DNA from: Cryptomeria japonica
Taxonomy: Eukaryota; Streptophyta; Pinopsida; Cupressales; Cupressaceae
DNA: 64,000 nucleotides
Direction: 5' to 3'
Assembly: GCF_030272615.1 (NCBI RefSeq)
Contig: NC_081412.1
Location: forward strand, 41,187,791-41,251,790
Made by a program: the position numbers and the translations under genes. Each line of letters begins with the position of its first letter. Position 1 is the first letter of the stretch. The notes under the pieces were generated by a model. The model saw only the letters and a program-made list of their open reading frames with translations, was not told where the DNA came from and searched no databases. Shown piece after piece: positions 47,203 to 57,480 of this stretch.

Positions 47203-48027
47203 GTGGGCTGATAACTCTACAAGGAATTATTTAAAAAAATTGAGTCTTGGATGGACGTACACGACCCATTTTCCATTGAATGATAAACTTGATGTGATAG
47301 TCAGGGTGACCTCTAAGAGAGGTAATTTAGGAGATCTTGACAGTCCCCAAAAGAGAAAAAAGATTGTGACATCATCATGGCACAATCAAGCCATTTAAAA
47401 ACTCTGTCAGTATCAGCTCAAAAATTAATCCACGTATGCAAAACATCATGAGGATGACAATGATCTATATTGGGATAAAAAAGACCCAATTTATTGTGCA
47501 CATAAAACTATGCCTCCCTTTCACTAGTTGTCCATTGAAAGGGAATTAATACTTCCTTGTCAGAGGCAACCTCAACCATATTGAAGTCACCACACAATAC
47601 CCTAGTGGCAAGTGACAATGAATCAACAATCGAATGGCACGACAAAGATATTTCAACAACATGTTGGGACCATAGACATTAATAATCACAAGGGAATGAT
47701 TAATCAAATACATAAGGATCCAGACTAGCCGCTAAGTGGGATTTGACTCATGAGCCACTATAAAATACTACCAACATGGTGCAAGGAGAGTGTCAGCACC
47801 TCCCTATCCTACCTCATGAGAGGAAGTAAAAACTAGGCCAACTAGACAAATAACTTTGCATGCAAAAGCATGCATGTAGGAAGCAGTTTTGGTTTCTTCA
47901 AGACAAAATACATCTAAACTAAGATATTTTTACCAAGTATCTCACATGAAATACTTCTTAGCAAGGTTAGTGAGACCTCTGACATTCCATGATAGGTAGT
48001 TCAAGATTCAAATTCATGCATGGTATC

Positions 48028-49678
48028 CTCATCCCCAATAGACAAGAAGCTATTTTGCAAAAAAATTAATGCCACATGGAAACCAAGCTAGGAAAACCTA
48101 TAATTTTCTAGAGCTCCATATACCACCTTCACACACCCAAAAGGGCTACAAGAGCGAAGGAAATAGTTAGGCATGAACAAAACCATCACCAACCATAAGA
48201 GTAGGAGAATTCTTCTCCTTAGAAGGGTTTGAAATACTAGTTTGTACCTATGGTTGAGAAAGATATTGAGGTTGTGTCTACGGTTGCAGTTGTAGTTGCA
48301 ACTGCGGGGCAACAGAGATTTTTTGCTTTTGAGAAGCCGTGAATAATTTTTCCCTTGGCGAGAAACTTTTTTCCATCCTTCCTTAGTTTTAGGGCCCTTA
48401 AAGAGCATGTAGGCTTAGACTCCTTATGAGGAGCCTTCACCCACGGAGTAGCCTAAGGGAATTCCTTGATTTTATGTTTAGAAGAGTAACAAGGAAAACA
48501 TGTATTGGGAAAATTTAGATAGAGTACTTGTTACGAGTGCTAGAGACCTCCTATCTGAATATCAATAGTCTCTTTGAGTTCATAATACAAATCTCAACAC
48601 TTTCCCTCTTCTAAAGGTGAGAGTGCTAAAAAAAATCAGGCTCGATGCAAACCTCCTTGCTAATAGCTTGGGCAATGGTTTTCAATAAAGGCCAACAAGG
48701 CAAAGGGAGATCAAAAAACTCAATCCAGACGGGGACCATGAGCTTCTTCTCATCAGAGATAGAAAAGTCTCTTGACCATGGCTAAAACATGAGTAAGGAT
48801 GACCAAATAAACCAAGGCCTATGCTAAAAGATGGCCTGAACATCATTTGACTTAGAAAAACAAAACAAACAAAGCCTTTGGTAAGATTTTGAATTCTATC
48901 AAGACAAGCCCCGTAAGGGACCAAGTTATTCACAACCCCATTCATAGAGCATGCCTTTGGGTGGAACCTGTTACAAGTGTAGTTGTTGTTGCACCAAAAG
49001 ATTGACTTGTTAATGCTTGATAAAACCACTAGAATTATAGAATATACAGGATGTGGTTAAGCCATGTCACAAAATCGAGCGTTGCACTACACAACAGAAG
49101 GAGACTAAGGGCTCACACCTTGCAACAATCCCCCCCAATGCAAACGAGGGGTTTGAACATGTGACCAAGCTCTGATACCACTTGTTACAAGTCTGGTTGT
49201 CATTGCATCAAAAGATCTATTTGTTAGTTCCTGATACAACCACTAGACTTATAGAATCCACAAGAGGTGGTTAAGCCATGTCACAAACCCGAGCATTGCA
49301 CTACACAACAAAAGGACACCAAGGGTGCACACCTTGCAACAAAACCCTCCCCTCAAAATACCCAATCAAATTAAACTATTCAAGCCACTGACATGCACTA
49401 TCAAAATGATGAATAGGAAATACAACATTAGGGAACCCAATAGATGTATCTTGTGAAAGACTTTTGGAACAAATTTCTTGGGTCATTTGCTCATGGGTGC
49501 CATGATTACCATACTCCAAAGCTCCAACACTAGCATCAAATATTGGGATGAGGTTGGATGAGGCCATAATAAACTCAAAAAAGTCCCACAATAAATGTGG
49601 TGTGATGATAGACTTACTAAAAAAAACAGATAGTAGACATAAGCAAGCAAAACCATAGTAGAGTGAAAAAACATCAAC
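48028..49678 (-). pseudogene. LINE ORF1 (DUF4283-like, decayed)
   Basis: On the minus strand, VPVWIEFFDLPLPCWPLL (about 48680-48735) resembles the DUF4283 part of plant LINE ORF1 proteins, which bind element RNA. Basic and Gln-rich fragments follow to 48088. The 5' part (49678-49347) carries short frames only. A TRIM element at 48969-49341 interrupts it. Confidence 0.6.
48969..49341 (-). mobile_element. TRIM/SMART-like miniature LTR retrotransposon
   Basis: Two 159-base repeats (48969-49127 and 49183-49341), each TGTTACAAG to CCTTGCAACA on the plus strand, flank only 55 bases. On the minus strand the interior starts two bases after the LTR with TGGTATCAGAGC (plus 49169-49180), the tRNA-Met primer site, and ends with a G-run, CATTGGGGGGGAT (plus 49128-49140), next to the other LTR. 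Flanks GAACC and AAACC are a target duplication with one mismatch. The whole element is 373 bases with no coding capacity and depends on other elements' proteins. Confidence 0.9.
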
Positions 49679-49692
49679 CATGGATTTCATTT

Positions 49693-51467
49693 AGAAAAGG
49701 ATGTCAAAATAATTTTTTTAACAACAATTATAATAGGAATATAAGAGTAATTAAGAAAGATAATTTAATGTGTTTTTCATGGAGAAATATTTATGTTTAA
49801 TTAATTCAATTTATATTTATAGCAATTATAATATATTATAGTACAATTTTTCAATAGATTTAGAGAAAGATGGTAAGGAGATCAAATAGGAAAACATGCT
49901 AAAGACAAAGAGAAATTATTCATTTGATAAACCTATAAGGATAGTGCATAATGGACATGTAAGAAACTAGGAGGTTTAATTATAGAATTTTCCAAACAAG
50001 AGTTTGAGATTTGACGTTAAATATAAAGCTCAATTTGGAGCAATAGGTTTAGTTGAACTGATAACTCTATTGGACATTCAGGATTAGGACAACAATGAGT
50101 TTGGGAAAAATATTGATGTAAATCTAAGAAGACACGAGAGAGGAGTCAAAGACATTATATTGAAAATTTGCATATAGTTTCTCAATGTAAAACAATGAAT
50201 ACTAAACTCATGATAAACAATGAACATAACATTATAAATGACTAGTTTATATATGGATTTGAGGTTAAATAAAACTCTAATGTGATCTCAAGGGATCTAT
50301 GAGAGCACTTAAATGTTATGAGTTATTGAAAATATATATGCCTTTCTTGAAGAAGTAGGAAGAGTGGGGCTGAAGGGAGATGGACAAAAGTTCATCGTCA
50401 TGTTAAATCATTCTTTTCCATAAAATAGATGAAGTGAAGAAGATGAATCCATGCTTACATTTATCCACTACTCTAAGTTGGTTCATCAAAATTGAATAGA
50501 CTATGAGAGCGGAATAAAGTTTCATGTATAGTTGAAAATAAGAATCTATACGTTCAAGTTCTAATCATTTATATAAATTTACAAATTTGAAATCAACTCA
50601 ATAACTCAAGGTTTAATGTTTATTAATTATTTTATCAAACTCATTCTTGAGATAACTTTTACACTTTCAAATTGTGTTAACATGTAATGTTCTAATAAAG
50701 GGGGGCGATTCTTCAATAAAATAGTACCTATAGAAAAATTGTCATTTCTATTATAGCTAAGCCTAAATGACAAAAGGAAGAGGATATAAAATATTGAAGG
50801 AAATTGAGATATTTAGATATGAGATATGTTATAAATGTACAAGATCCTTTCTTATATAGGCAAGGTAAGATGTAGCATAAGAAACTACCTTTATACAAAC
50901 ATTGAATATTTAATTCAGATCTGGTTGCCATATATTCCTCACACAACATATTCCACTATGTAAATTCCCCTTTTACTAATCTCCTACAAGAATCATAAAA
51001 CAAACTTTAAGTGGCATGAAGTGTCATCTAAGTAATCTAAAGAGTGTTCCATAGTGTGTTTACATATTATGTGACGGCCCAAAATTAAAGTACATTTCAA
51101 TTAAAATTAAATAACTTCATTACTCTTAGGATTTCTATGTGTATTCCTCCCAACACATACATCTAAACACTCTTTTAGTCGAAGGGGTTTTGAGTGAACA
51201 TTAGATGAAGTACATAACTACTTCAAACTTACTTTTAATTTGTGACACAAATTCAAATGTCCACGCCTCATACTATTTAAGATTTTAAGACACATATACA
51301 TCATAAAAAACCTACATCTAGCAAGGAAATATAGAAAGATATTGTATGAACAAACAACATGGTGTTGTAATAATTCCAAATCATCATTTGATCTAGAAAA
51401 GAGTAATCATCACTAATACTATAAATGGATCTATTATAAAATTTAGATATATAATTATAAAATAAAT
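49693..51467. other. Intergenic, nothing recognised
   Basis: AT-rich sequence without recognisable gene, terminal repeats or transposon motifs. Confidence 0.5.
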
Positions 51468-51480
51468 ATTGGTCAAATAA

Positions 51481-51760
51481 GTCTTCAGACGTGTAGTGTC
51501 GTGGTTAAAACACTTCGTTGGTGAAGCAGCCACCAAGGTTCAAATCCTTGTTGGGCCACTGAGCTGCCATACCTTTTGGTTTCATTGGTCCATTGCACTC
51601 GTGGGTTTGATCAAGTGAAGTGTGCATGAGGTCTATCATTTGCGGTCTCACCAGTTCATAGCTCCGAGTCGAAAGCATTTCACGTGGAGCCAGAGGGTGT
51701 GTCATGTCGACGTCACTAGTCACGTTAAAACTTTTACCAGGCACAGTTTAAAAAAAATAA
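51481..51760 (+). mobile_element. tRNA-derived SINE with perfect target duplication
   Basis: ATTGGTCAAATAA occurs directly before (51468-51480) and after (51761-51773) the element. The head carries an RNA polymerase III A box (TAGTGTCGTGG, 51494-51504) and a perfect B box (GGTTCAAATCC, 51537-51547), with tRNA-like spacing. The tail is A-rich. Length is 280 bases, without an ORF of its own. SINEs are transcribed by RNA polymerase III and moved by LINE proteins. The LINE family at 42033 is one possible partner, but tail similarity was not shown. Confidence 0.93.
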
Positions 51761-51773
51761 ATTGGTCAAATAA

Positions 51774-52402
51774 AAATTCAAAATATATAATCAATCTTAA
51801 ATTAAAAGATTGGACGTTTTATATCAAATTGGTTCACAAAAATAAAAATAAATAAACCAATTCCTTAATTAATTCTGTAATTTTAATTCATTGACCAAAG
51901 CAATTAGCACATTGATGTTAAAACACCACACAAAAATGTGCATAAATAAATGCTTAGTTGTCAAAGAGGGATACATATACTTATTTAATGAAATATAATG
52001 ATAAATATTGAAATTTAGAATGTTTTATATGATTCATCTTAATGGTAATAGTTAGATATAGATTAGTCAAGTCCCAAAATACTATAAAGTTGAACATTCT
52101 CTAATCTATTTTAAGCTTTCACTTATGCTTCTAATCTTCACTAGAAATCAAACATGTTTTATAGTTTTGAACGTAGAAATGTGAGCTTAAACATTTCACT
52201 GTAATTATCTCCCATATCTAAAAAGGTTTGTGTTGAAGCACACCAATAGGACTTTATATTATTTGATAGGGAAATGGACTAGCTTTCCATCTTGTGTCAA
52301 TTAGTCAAGCCCCTTGACCAATTCAACAATTTGAATAAATTTACAAACACTCAAACCGTAATGAAAATGTCATTATAAATTCACATGATGATGTATGAAT
52401 TT

Positions 52403-52404
<2 letters not shown>
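51774..52404. other. Intergenic, nothing recognised
   Basis: AT-rich spacer between the SINE and a TG microsatellite. No genes or repeat ends seen. Confidence 0.5.

Positions 52405-52440
<36 letters not shown>
52405..52440. repeat. (TG)18 microsatellite
   Basis: Eighteen uninterrupted TG units, followed by TTATTATA. Confidence 0.97.
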
Positions 52441-52445
<5 letters not shown>

Positions 52446-52809
52446 ATACAGTTCTCTCTAGTGGGAGATCATAAATGATATCTTGATATCCAACTAATCG
52501 AGTTCTATTCTTATTTATATAGTACCCTTGTGAAAATTTGTATTTAATAGTTAAGTCAACAAATATTAACTAGTTGGAGATAAGTCAACTTGGGCCAAGG
52601 ATGAATTTATATATCAATGTCCCATATGTAGTCTTGAAATGGGTTCAAAGACAAATTGTGAAACTAGCTCAAGACGAGAAACATGAAATGTGGAGGTTAG
52701 ACCTAGATCCTTAGGAAGAAGAAATAAAATTAATAACTCAAATTTAATGAAATATAAAAAACTTACACATAAATACATCATTTGCATACTAAATTATTAT
52801 ACTAAAAAT
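52441..52809. other. Intergenic, nothing recognised
   Basis: AT-rich; no recognisable gene or repeat end before the next LTR. Confidence 0.5.
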
Positions 52810-53190
52810 TGTTGGTGCAAATATGTTATATATTACTTGACTGGTTTCCCTATTAAATCCATCAATAGTTTATGTAAGTTTACTTAGACAATTCTTAGGT
52901 TATTATCACTTTGTTTCTCAAGTCATAAGATTAAGAGACATGCAATTATCCTATGTTGTCATATGTCTCACCTTGGCATATATAACCAAGGGGTTCTCAT
53001 TCTAATTTGAATCCATTATATATAACTATTTTCATGTACAAATATTTTGCATTTACATCCTTCATAAAATAGAATTATTATCTCATTTTTTATCTCTCTT
53101 GTATGTTCCTTGGAGTTCCTAGATATTGTTTTGTTACCTCCATGTCAAATATTGCATCATATATAAAATTATTATATTATACATGTTAGA
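52810..53190 (+). repeat. 5' LTR of deleted copia element (end approximate)
   Basis: About 380 bases. A sequence like TGGTGTAGATTCA around 53200 may be a worn tRNA-Met primer site. The LTR is strongly diverged from its partner. Confidence 0.65.
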
Positions 53191-53363
53191 GATCATATTA
53201 TGGTGTAGATTCATACCATACCTTCATAGACTAGTGAGGGCACCATAGGAGTGCTACATGACACAACACCTCCATATTCATATCCTAACAAATTCTAAAA
53301 GGAAATAGAAGAACAAAAGAACAAACCACACAAAGGTTAAAAACCGTCTCCCTCAAAAGGGGA

Positions 53364-54182
53364 ATCATCTAAGAAGGAGAAGCCTAAGTGTGCATATTGT
53401 ATGAAGCTAGGGTGTGAAGAATATCTATATTATCTAAAATAAATTGATGAGTTGAATCATAAATGAATAATAAAATAAGTTTTTATTGAACTATATTAGG
53501 CTTCCATCATCTTCTTCTCATTCAACGTTAGAGAAACAAAATGGCAAGCACTTGTTGTAGTTATATAGATTCTAATTCAAGGATATATATTTTTTATTAT
53601 GGGGCTTCACATCAAATGGCTTTATTGCAAATTATGTTATTTTCATTTCGATTTTGATCATTTCTACATACTCTAATGCCTAAAACCATAGAATCATCTA
53701 AGAAGGAGAAGCCTTAGTGTGTATATTGTAAGAAGCTAATGCATGGAGATTATCTATATTATCTAAAATAAATTCACGAGTTGAAGCATAAATGAATAAT
53801 CAAATAATATTTTATTCAACTATATTCTACTTGCAGATGAAAACAAAGGTTCTAGAATGAAGGCATGATAAAAATGCAACCAAGTGTAAAAGGGAATTGG
53901 GGACTAAAACATAAATCCATTCCTCGTGGAAGAAAACACAGAATGTGAAATGAAATCAACCAAGAGTATTTCATCCTTGTTTAAGAAACCATGTCTTCTT
54001 CTCATTCAACGTTAGAGAAACTAGCAAGCACTTTTTGTAGTTATATAGATTCTAATTCAAGGATGTATATTCTTGATTATGGAGCTTCACATCATATGGC
54101 TTTATTACAAAGTATGTTATTTTCATTTGAATTTTGTTCATCACTACATATGCTAATGGCTAAAACTGTATATGTGTGTTTG
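53364..54182 (+). pseudogene. Gag-protease fragment, tandemly duplicated
   Basis: Two copies, about 53364-53690 and 53696-54182. Each starts with GAATCATCTAAGAAGGAGAA and a worn zinc knuckle (CAYCMKLG and CVYCKKLMHGDY), and goes on to a copia protease start. In the second copy that start reads YILDYGASHHM, where DSGASHHM would be usual. The second copy keeps about 160 bases (53835-53990) that the first lacks. Confidence 0.7.
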
Positions 54183-55420
54183 TGAAAAGGATCTCTTGGC
54201 ACTGACAAAGGATCATTTAATGATGGTTTTTTTTGCAAGCCATCATTGTCAAGCAATATAATTTTTATCTATTAGATCAAACATGGTAGAACTAGGAAGA
54301 GTGTTAAGTTCACACTATATTCTATGGTTATTAGGAATTTGCATAGTATAGATTTTGTTGCAACTAGGGAGTAGATGATCAATCTTGGGTGTGTCACCTT
54401 CTCACATTTTTCTCCTATTATTGTTTTGTCTAATATACACACTCAAGCATCTAGTGTGGGAAATTTTGAGGAGATACAATATGATCAATTGAATCTTTGT
54501 GATTTATCAACAAATAAGAATCTAAAGACACGTGGTAACATTTTATCCCCTCCATATATTGTTGCTTCTCAAGAGACTAGTATTTCTACATCCATGGCTT
54601 TTAATTATTAAATTCAATAGGACATACATTTTCTTCCAACTATAGCTACTTGGGATGAGTACTTTATGAATATTACATGTTTGTTTTATGATTCCTATCT
54701 TGTAAGCATGGAAGATAATTAAGGATATTCATCTCCTCTTGATGTTAGCTCCCATAAATTTTAATCTTCTTCTTTGGATGTTGTGAGGGAACTTAGACTC
54801 TCTTGTTCTTTCTCCACCTATTTATTTTCCTCAATTTGACATTGGCTAAGAGATCCTTGAGAAGAACTATGAGGATTAATTTTTATCTTTGGGTTATGTG
54901 GATTATATCAGTTTTAACAAGGTTCTATTTTTCCAACTTCATTGAAGAGGTGTCGAACTCCTTATTCCATTGTGGTACCTTTTAGCACCAACTTGGGGCC
55001 ACATTTGATCAAAGTTTAGAGACATCACATAACTTGTGTTTTCTTCTGTCATATTATTTTTAGGAATGGAAGATATCTTACACACATCCTTGGCTTTGTT
55101 TCTTCCTAAGTGGAGGAATTTTGTTTTATGATTTTGGATCATCTTTAATATCCATTTTAAAGTATCCACCTTTATTATATGATATTTTACATTGGTATGT
55201 ATTACATAACTTCTCTTCTCTGTTATAAGAGTACTTTTTGTTAATATGGGATTTTGTCCTTCTCATAATTTTGAAGAGCTTATTATGTTTTCTTTCTTTT
55301 GGAGAGGGGTTTTTTCTCTATTTTTGAGTGATTCATTTAAACATGGGTACCTTACATGGCCCTATAATCAAAACCTACTATTATGTATTTGGATCTTACA
55401 CATTCTACCTAAGTTGTACT
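54183..55420 (+). pseudogene. Decayed interior of deleted copia element
   Basis: Short plus-strand frames at 54375-54611 and 54803-54985 have no recognised motif. Probably pol remnants or spacer. Confidence 0.35.
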
Positions 55421-55429
55421 TAAGGGGGG
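55421..55429 (+). other. Polypurine tract of deleted copia element
   Basis: TAAGGGGGG directly before the LTR start TGTTGG. Confidence 0.75.
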
Positions 55430-55790
55430 TGTTGGTTTGAATGAAGTATGTTACCTAACAAGTTTTCCTATTAGGTCCTATCCACACTAGTTCACTTAAG
55501 TTTAGTTAGGACATTTTTAGAGCATTAACACTTTATGTCTCAAGTCCTAAGATTAAGACATGTGTCATAATCTTATGTTTTCCTTTGTCTCACCTCACCC
55601 TACATAACCAAAGGGTTCCCATTGTAGTCTCAGTACATTATACATAATTATACTCATGTAGATATGTAAAAAAATTGCATTCTTTAATGGAATAGAATTA
55701 TTTTCTCAAGTTCCATGTTTTGTAAGATTTCACTAAAACTCTTAGATCTTTGATGACTACCTACATAACTAAATTATATATAATATAGAA
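55430..55790 (+). repeat. 3' LTR of deleted copia element (end approximate)
   Basis: Begins TGTTGGTTTGAATG. It is colinear with 52810-53190 up to an AT-rich end near 55790. Confidence 0.7.
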
Positions 55791-56505
55791 CATTCCACAC
55801 CAACTCTTAAAAAAAATGAATTTAAAAAACTCTATATCTATGATATTTCAAAGATACTTATCTAATTTAGTCTAAGATAAAAGTTATTGTTGATATCACC
55901 ATCTCTGAGTACCGTCTACAACTTGCAGTGCAATTTTAACATTCAAGTTACCAAAAGAGTAAAATATTTTACATCCCGCTGACTATAAGGCCATGTAAGA
56001 TACCTCGTATAAATGAATTGGAGTATTCAAACTTATCAAGTTACCATTAGGGCAAAGCCATTGTATAGATATTAAAAAGATCATTATGTATTTATAGGAG
56101 ATCATTATGTATTTCTTCCTATAATGGGTAGATTATGCTCTTTATAACGGTTGATCTGATTTAAGAGATTAAACTAAGAAATGTAAGCCCTCGAACCTGT
56201 CCATTAATGAAAGGACAACTTTATGCTCCAATTTTGACTTCAGTAAAGTTAGTGATGCCAAAGACTTGTTGACTAGAAAAGAAGCCAGGTGGGGTTTGAA
56301 CTACAGTAGCGCCCTTTCAAATGGCGATGGAACAACTTTGGGACACACATGGATTCCCAAAGCACCCACTTGGGGCTTACACAGTCATTACAGTTAACAG
56401 CTTTCTTCAATAAAAATCAAGAGAATAATTTGCATCTGTTTTATTAGCTCTTCCCAACCAAATCCATCAGATAGATTCAATGTCACTTGCATCATCGGCA
56501 TCAAA
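55791..56505. other. Intergenic and 3' flank of the RING gene
   Basis: AT-rich; contains the 3' untranslated region of the minus-strand RING gene near 56393-56505. No other gene seen. Confidence 0.5.
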
Positions 56506-57039
56506 TCAGAGAGTAACAACACCCTGATCTGATTCTGCTCTTGATATCCCTTGCATTTGGATTGTGGTGTGTTGCGAACCCCGGAGAAGAGAATACCTAC
56601 AAGTGGGACATGAGCTGTGTGAGGCAAGCCATTTATCCACGCATTCCATATGAAAGCTGTGCTTGCATTTGGGCAGCACTCTTAATTTCTCACCCTCCAT
56701 AAACTCAACCAAGCAAATAGGGCACTCTGTCACAACCGCCTCTGATCTTTCTCTTCTGTATACTTCAGATGGAAGTGCTTTTATGGACTTCTTCTTCAAT
56801 CCGGTGTTAGCTAACTTGGCAGCTCTGTACTCCTCATGCGACCTCAAAATGTAATGCCAGGGCACGATCGAAATAAAACCCAAAATCGTTATGAGTGCAC
56901 ACAGAAAAGCAATCAGGACAACCAGTGCATCTTCACTCATATATGGATTGATCTCCGCCTGCTCACTCTCATTTGACCCCATAGCTGCAGGAGACGCATA
57001 GCTGGAAATGGCACCATCTAGAAGCATTCTACTGCCCAT
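56506..57039 (-). CDS. ATL-type RING-H2 finger protein (probable E3 ubiquitin ligase)
   Basis: An intact single-exon gene of 177 codons, ATG at 57037-57039, TAA at 56506-56508. Residues 38-59 form one hydrophobic segment, a likely membrane anchor, followed by a basic stretch. Residues 80-94 (GLKKKSIKALPSEVY) match the GLD region typical of ATL proteins. The RING-H2 has Cys106, Cys109, Cys125, His127, His130, Cys133, Cys144 and Cys147, with Trp137 at the position that contacts E2 enzymes. The tail to 177 is short and Gln/Ser-rich. ATL proteins are usually intronless, membrane-bound E3 ligases that ubiquitinate targets, often in defence or stress responses; the target here is unknown. The start codon is the only one upstream of the membrane segment apart from Met5 and Met20. 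It is the only undamaged cellular gene seen. Confidence 0.95.
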   Translation of the reverse strand: MGSRMLLDGAISSYASPAAMGSNESEQAEINPYMSEDALVVLIAFLCALITILGFISIVPWHYILRSHEEYRAAKLANTGLKKKSIKALPSEVYRRERSEAVVTECPICLVEFMEGEKLRVLPKCKHSFHMECVDKWLASHSSCPTCRYSLLRGSQHTTIQMQGISRAESDQGVVTL

Positions 57040-57480
57040 GTTTAAGACCTCCTAACCATTTAAATGCAGAAAATGGCTCTTTCTTGTGACTAAAAAAATT
57101 GATTGAAAAATATACACAGTTTAAATCAAAAATTTGTATTGTTCTATTAAATTTGTATTGTTCTATTCTATGAATTGCAAAAGTCTTATACCAACTAATA
57201 TTGACAAACCCTAAAAAATTTAAACACAGACCCCACTCTCTCTAATTTGTGAATGACTCTCAGCTATGCTCACTGTCATTCAACATCATAGCTTCAGTAG
57301 ATCCATAGCCTTCCAACTCTTAAGAAAAATCGATTGAAAAACATACACAATTTAAATCAAAAACTTTTATTATTCTATTCGCGAAAAAATCATATCAACT
57401 AATGAACCCCCAAAAAGAGTTAGGACACAGACCCCTCTCTGTAATTTGTGAATTACTCTCAGGTATGAATCTCTAATAAG
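57040..57480 (-). promoter_or_regulatory. Upstream region of RING gene, containing a duplicated 5' gene end
   Basis: On the minus strand a TATA-like GTATATTTTT lies about 75 bases before the ATG (plus 57106-57115). GATTGAAAAA-ATACACA with TTTAAATCAAAAA at 57101 is repeated at 57331. Between the copies, 57260-57310 resembles the N-terminal coding sequence (GCTCACTGTCATTCAAC beside GCTCACTCTCATTTGAC at 56961). The gene's start and upstream DNA were therefore duplicated in tandem, and the outer copy of the start has decayed. Confidence 0.6.

Larger units (their letters stand above)
42776..48027 (-). pseudogene. LINE ORF2: endonuclease, RT, zf-RVT (inactivated)
   Basis: Minus-strand landmarks in order: LSWNVRGL (about 47984-48007) and CLEETKTAS open the apurinic-type endonuclease. 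NVYGPN (about 47670) and GDFN (about 47585) continue it. MANDKAPGFDGFPCELYKAL (about 46300-46360), RPITFLNIFYKI (about 46150), MKMLFGDASSYITINGHQS and QGFPLAPSLYVL (about 45780) mark the RT. The catalytic FADD-like site reads HFGNDFFLT, so one Asp is Asn. ILASTHVYYSSYWAPSKASY follows at about 44080-44130. The zf-RVT part, MPLDSRLRHMSIPKPHYPFCG and IHLFLFCHQF, lies at 43162-42900. An LTR insertion (about 44295-45471) and a 119-bp tandem repeat interrupt it. Confidence 0.85.
42033..49678 (-). mobile_element. Near full-length LINE (L1-type) with target duplication
   Basis: On the minus strand the element runs from 49678 to a short poly(A) at 42040-42033. CATGGATTTCAT occurs at 42022-42033 and 49679-49690, a target duplication of 11-14 bases (the T-run blurs its end), as expected for target-primed insertion. 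ORF1, endonuclease, RT and the C-terminal zinc region can be followed in order, all broken by stops and shifts. After subtracting the LTR insertion and the TRIM, the element is about 6.1 kb, normal for plant L1. Confidence 0.87.
52810..55790 (+). mobile_element. Internally deleted copia element
   Basis: A 5' LTR starts TGTTGGTGC at 52810 and a 3' LTR starts TGTTGGTTTG at 55430, preceded by the polypurine tract TAAGGGGGG. Both LTRs share blocks such as CTCAAGTC-TAAGATTAAGA, TCTCACCT and ATAACCAA-GGGTTC in order. Their ends are unclear (about 53190 and 55790), and no target duplication was found. Between them, part of gag (CX2C pieces) and protease can be read twice because of a tandem duplication. 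Integrase and RT are not recognisable, so most of pol is gone. Confidence 0.75.

Noticed and set aside
48969-49341. Simple tandem duplication or CRISPR-like repeat pair
   Set aside because: The exact primer site, G-tract and near-identical 5-base flanks fit an LTR element; only two repeats are present, and this is plant DNA.
51494-51560. A functional tRNA gene
   Set aside because: Only A and B boxes are kept; the cloverleaf is not complete, and the A-rich tail plus target duplication indicate a SINE.
51505-51855. Short ORFs over the SINE
   Set aside because: The sequence is explained by the tRNA-derived SINE with its target duplication.
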